Assembly: GCF_004402705.1 (NCBI RefSeq)
Contig: NZ_SOFM01000027.1
Span: forward strand, 1-64,000
Source: Cryobacterium mannosilyticum
GTDB lineage: Bacteria > Actinomycetota > Actinomycetes > Actinomycetales > Microbacteriaceae
Direction of reading: 5' to 3'
DNA length: 64,000 nt
Shown here piece by piece: positions 62,771-64,000 of this stretch. The notes beneath the pieces were generated by a model. That model was given only the letters and a program-made list of their open reading frames with translations, did no database searches and was not told the origin of the DNA. Position numbers and translations under genes: made by a program. The number at the start of each line of letters is the position of its first letter. Within the stretch, counting starts at the first letter, position 1.

Positions 62771-63217
62771 ATGGCAGACATCTTCGGCGTGGTGGCGGAC
62801 TCGACCCGACGCGAAATACTACGCATTCTCCTCGAGCGATACAACCAGTCGAACACGGCCGGTGGCGAGCTCAGCGTGTCGGACATCGTCGACAAGCTGG
62901 GGCTGAGCCAGCCGACCGTCTCCAAGCACCTCAAGGTGCTCCGCGAGGCCGGTCTGGTCGGCGTGCGCGAAGCCGGCCAGCACCGCTACTACCACCTGGA
63001 CTACGCGCCCCTCGAGGAGATCGAGGACTGGCTGATCCCGTTCCTCAGCGTCGACTTCGACGCGTCGGCCGAGGAGGCCGCCGAGGAGACCGAGGGGCTG
63101 AAGGAGGAGCAGCGGGCGTTCGCCGCGGCAATCGGGAAGGCCTTCGCCGACACGTCATTCCAGATGGCGCATGCGGTGAAAGACGCCAAGCCGCGAAAAT
63201 GGCGCAAAAACGACTAG
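62771..63217 (+). CDS. ArsR-family winged-helix regulator
   Basis: A 148-residue regulator with helix-turn-helix LSVSDIVDKLGLSQPTVSKHLKVLREAGLV and wing VREAGQHRYYHLDY. The acidic C-terminal extension (SAEEAAEETEGLKEEQRAF) is unlike small metal sensors, and no CxC metal site is seen. It is a conserved member of the proC-bldC-bS22 order in Microbacteriaceae (recalled). The target is unknown. Confidence 0.87.
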   Translation: MADIFGVVADSTRREILRILLERYNQSNTAGGELSVSDIVDKLGLSQPTVSKHLKVLREAGLVGVREAGQHRYYHLDYAPLEEIEDWLIPFLSVDFDASAEEAAEETEGLKEEQRAFAAAIGKAFADTSFQMAHAVKDAKPRKWRKND

Positions 63218-63307
63218 ACGTTCGTTCCGGGTAACCTCTAGAGTTTTCATCTAGCACGTGGGTAACGTCCGTCACAGGACCGGTCCACGCTCGTGAGGAG
63301 AACCCGA

Positions 63308-63499
63308 ATGCAAGATCTCTCTGACGTACGCTTCCTGACCGTCGCCGAGGTGGCCGAGATGATGCGCGTGTCCAAGATGACCGTCTACCGGCTCGTACAC
63401 TCCGGAGAACTGCCAGCGATCCGGTTCGGCCGGTCTTTCCGGGTGCCGGAATCGGCTGTTTCCGCGGTGATTCAGCGCCCGATTGCGGACACCGCGTAA
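63308..63499 (+). CDS. BldC/excisionase-type helix-turn-helix protein
   Basis: A 63-residue MerR-fold DNA-binding protein: VRFLTVAEVAEMMRVSKMTVYRLVHSGELP, then AIRFGRSFRVPESAVSAVI. It resembles BldC and excisionase (HTH_17) proteins. ATG 63308 has GAGGAG 7 bases upstream. It precedes bS22, a stable actinobacterial neighbourhood; a housekeeping regulatory role is likely. Confidence 0.87.
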   Translation: MQDLSDVRFLTVAEVAEMMRVSKMTVYRLVHSGELPAIRFGRSFRVPESAVSAVIQRPIADTA

Positions 63500-63518
63500 G
63501 GGCCCGTTCTTTTTCCGG

Positions 63519-63524
63519 TAGAAT
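63519..63524 (+). promoter_or_regulatory. -10 box for the bS22 gene
   Basis: TAGAAT lies 70 bases before the bS22 start. No -35 is clear. Confidence 0.4.
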
Positions 63525-63558
63525 GGTGTTTTCGTGTCGGCCGCGAATCTCGTGGCGA

Positions 63559-63584
63559 AACCAAATCTTGTAACCAAATCTTGT
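63559..63584 (+). repeat. 13-bp perfect tandem duplication in the bS22 leader
   Basis: AACCAAATCTTGT occurs twice in a row, immediately before the GAGG ribosome-binding site of bS22. Confidence 0.9.
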
Positions 63585-63593
63585 GAGGTCCGT

Positions 63594-63692
63594 GTGGGTT
63601 CTGTAATTAAGAAGCGACGCAAGCGTATGGCGAAGAAGAAGCACCGCAAGCTGCTTCGGAAGACCCGTCACCAGCGTCGCAATAAGAAGTAG
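63594..63692 (+). CDS. Small ribosomal protein bS22 (AURKAIP1/COX24 domain)
   Basis: A 32-residue, very basic peptide, VGSVIKKRRKRMAKKKHRK then LLRKTRHQRRNKK. It matches the actinobacterial 30S protein bS22, homologous to mitochondrial mS38. GTG 63594 follows GAGG 5 bases upstream. It is too short for many gene finders. It binds near the decoding centre of the small subunit. Confidence 0.92.
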   Translation: MGSVIKKRRKRMAKKKHRKLLRKTRHQRRNKK

Positions 63693-63737
63693 GTCGGTTC
63701 CGGACCGTTTGGTCCTGAAGCGCCGGTTCCAGGCGTG

Positions 63738-63767
63738 AGCGTTAGGTCTTCGGACCTAGCGCTTTTT
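63738..63767 (+). terminator. Rho-independent terminator after bS22
   Basis: An 11-bp stem AGCGTTAGGTC / GACCTAGCGCT (one G-T pair) with a TTCG loop is followed by TTTT. Its right arm overlaps the stop codon of the opposing HAD gene. Confidence 0.92.
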
Positions 63768-64000
63768 GCTTGCCCGCGCGGCCGCGGTGATGCTGCCGCG
63801 TTTGAGTCGCATGATCGGCCAGTGGCGCGCCGTCGCGTAGCGGTGGAGTGTCGCATCCGGATTCACGGCGACGGGATTGCCGACGAGGTCGAGCAACGGA
63901 ATGTCGTTGTGCGAATCGGAGTAGGCCCAGCATCCCGTGAGGTCGGCGTCGCTGCGAACGGCCTGCCCGCGCGCCGCCTCGGCCTTCTGGTCTCCGTGGC
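63756..64000 (-). CDS. HAD-IB family phosphatase (SerB-like), 5' partial
   Basis: The last 80 or so residues of a minus-strand gene that begins beyond the window. AEAARGQAV then WAYSDSHNDIPLLDLVGNPVAVNPD is motif IV and the following strand of HAD-IB enzymes (phosphoserine phosphatase-like, TIGR01490 type). It ends HWPIMRLKRGSITAAARASKKR and then TAG. The N-terminal nucleophile motif is not in view. Confidence 0.87.
   Translation of the reverse strand, partial: HGDQKAEAARGQAVRSDADLTGCWAYSDSHNDIPLLDLVGNPVAVNPDATLHRYATARHWPIMRLKRGSITAAARASKKR

Overview
The window is high-GC actinobacterial DNA. Gene content and order fit a Microbacteriaceae member, perhaps Cryobacterium or a relative: mntH-mntR, DUF3151-purA, proC, a BldC-like excisionase-fold protein, and the tiny ribosomal protein bS22. 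This taxonomic call is inference from gene families and order; no search was run.

Region 1 (1-33.7 kb) is mostly ordinary chromosome. It holds a septum-formation-type membrane protein (cut by the window start), a HAD phosphatase, manganese transport (mntH-mntR), a TrmH/SpoU RNA methylase and a 2798-residue cell-wall adhesin built of about 17 DUF11 repeats with a LAHTG sorting signal. It continues with a baeRF2-type protein, an ABC ATPase-YhgE/Pip-TetR operon with a clear operator, purA, chorismate mutase, a DUF559 protein, purL, an aldo/keto reductase, a carboxylesterase, a flavodoxin-like protein, an MFS exporter and tRNA-Arg(ACG).

Region 2 (33.7-45.7 kb) is accessory and looks lower in GC. 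Two MarR regulators precede a xanthorhodopsin-type proton pump. Convergent to it is a DAB inorganic-carbon uptake operon, dabB-dabA-PII-like-DUF6671, whose four genes are joined by three successive 4-base ATGA overlaps. A winged-helix regulator lies divergent from dabB. Further on are a YkvA protein and a photolyase-like FAD protein with unusual domain order. The region ends in debris: a decayed ECF sigma factor, a decayed AbiEii-type gene pair and an IS256 transposase stub. The rhodopsin could supply the proton gradient that DabB/DabA is thought to use, so light-assisted bicarbonate capture is the leading hypothesis here.

Region 3 (45.7-54.0 kb) is a sugar-use locus. A solute-binding protein, two permeases and a GH43 enzyme run leftward; a LacI regulator, a GH2 enzyme and a mutarotase run rightward. 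Two copies of one perfect palindrome (TTTACAGCGCTGTAAA core) sit in front of the two arms and are the likely LacI operators.

Region 4 (54.0-57.5 kb) is a second decaying accessory patch: a DUF6544 protein, an ABC-exporter remnant fused in frame by deletion, a TetR regulator with its operator, and a ParDE toxin-antitoxin pair whose antitoxin carries a frameshift.

Region 5 (57.7-64 kb) returns to core genes: an orphan winged-helix regulator, upp, tadA, a glutamine amidotransferase, a cation efflux protein, proC, an ArsR regulator, the BldC-like protein, bS22 and a HAD-IB hydrolase cut by the window end.
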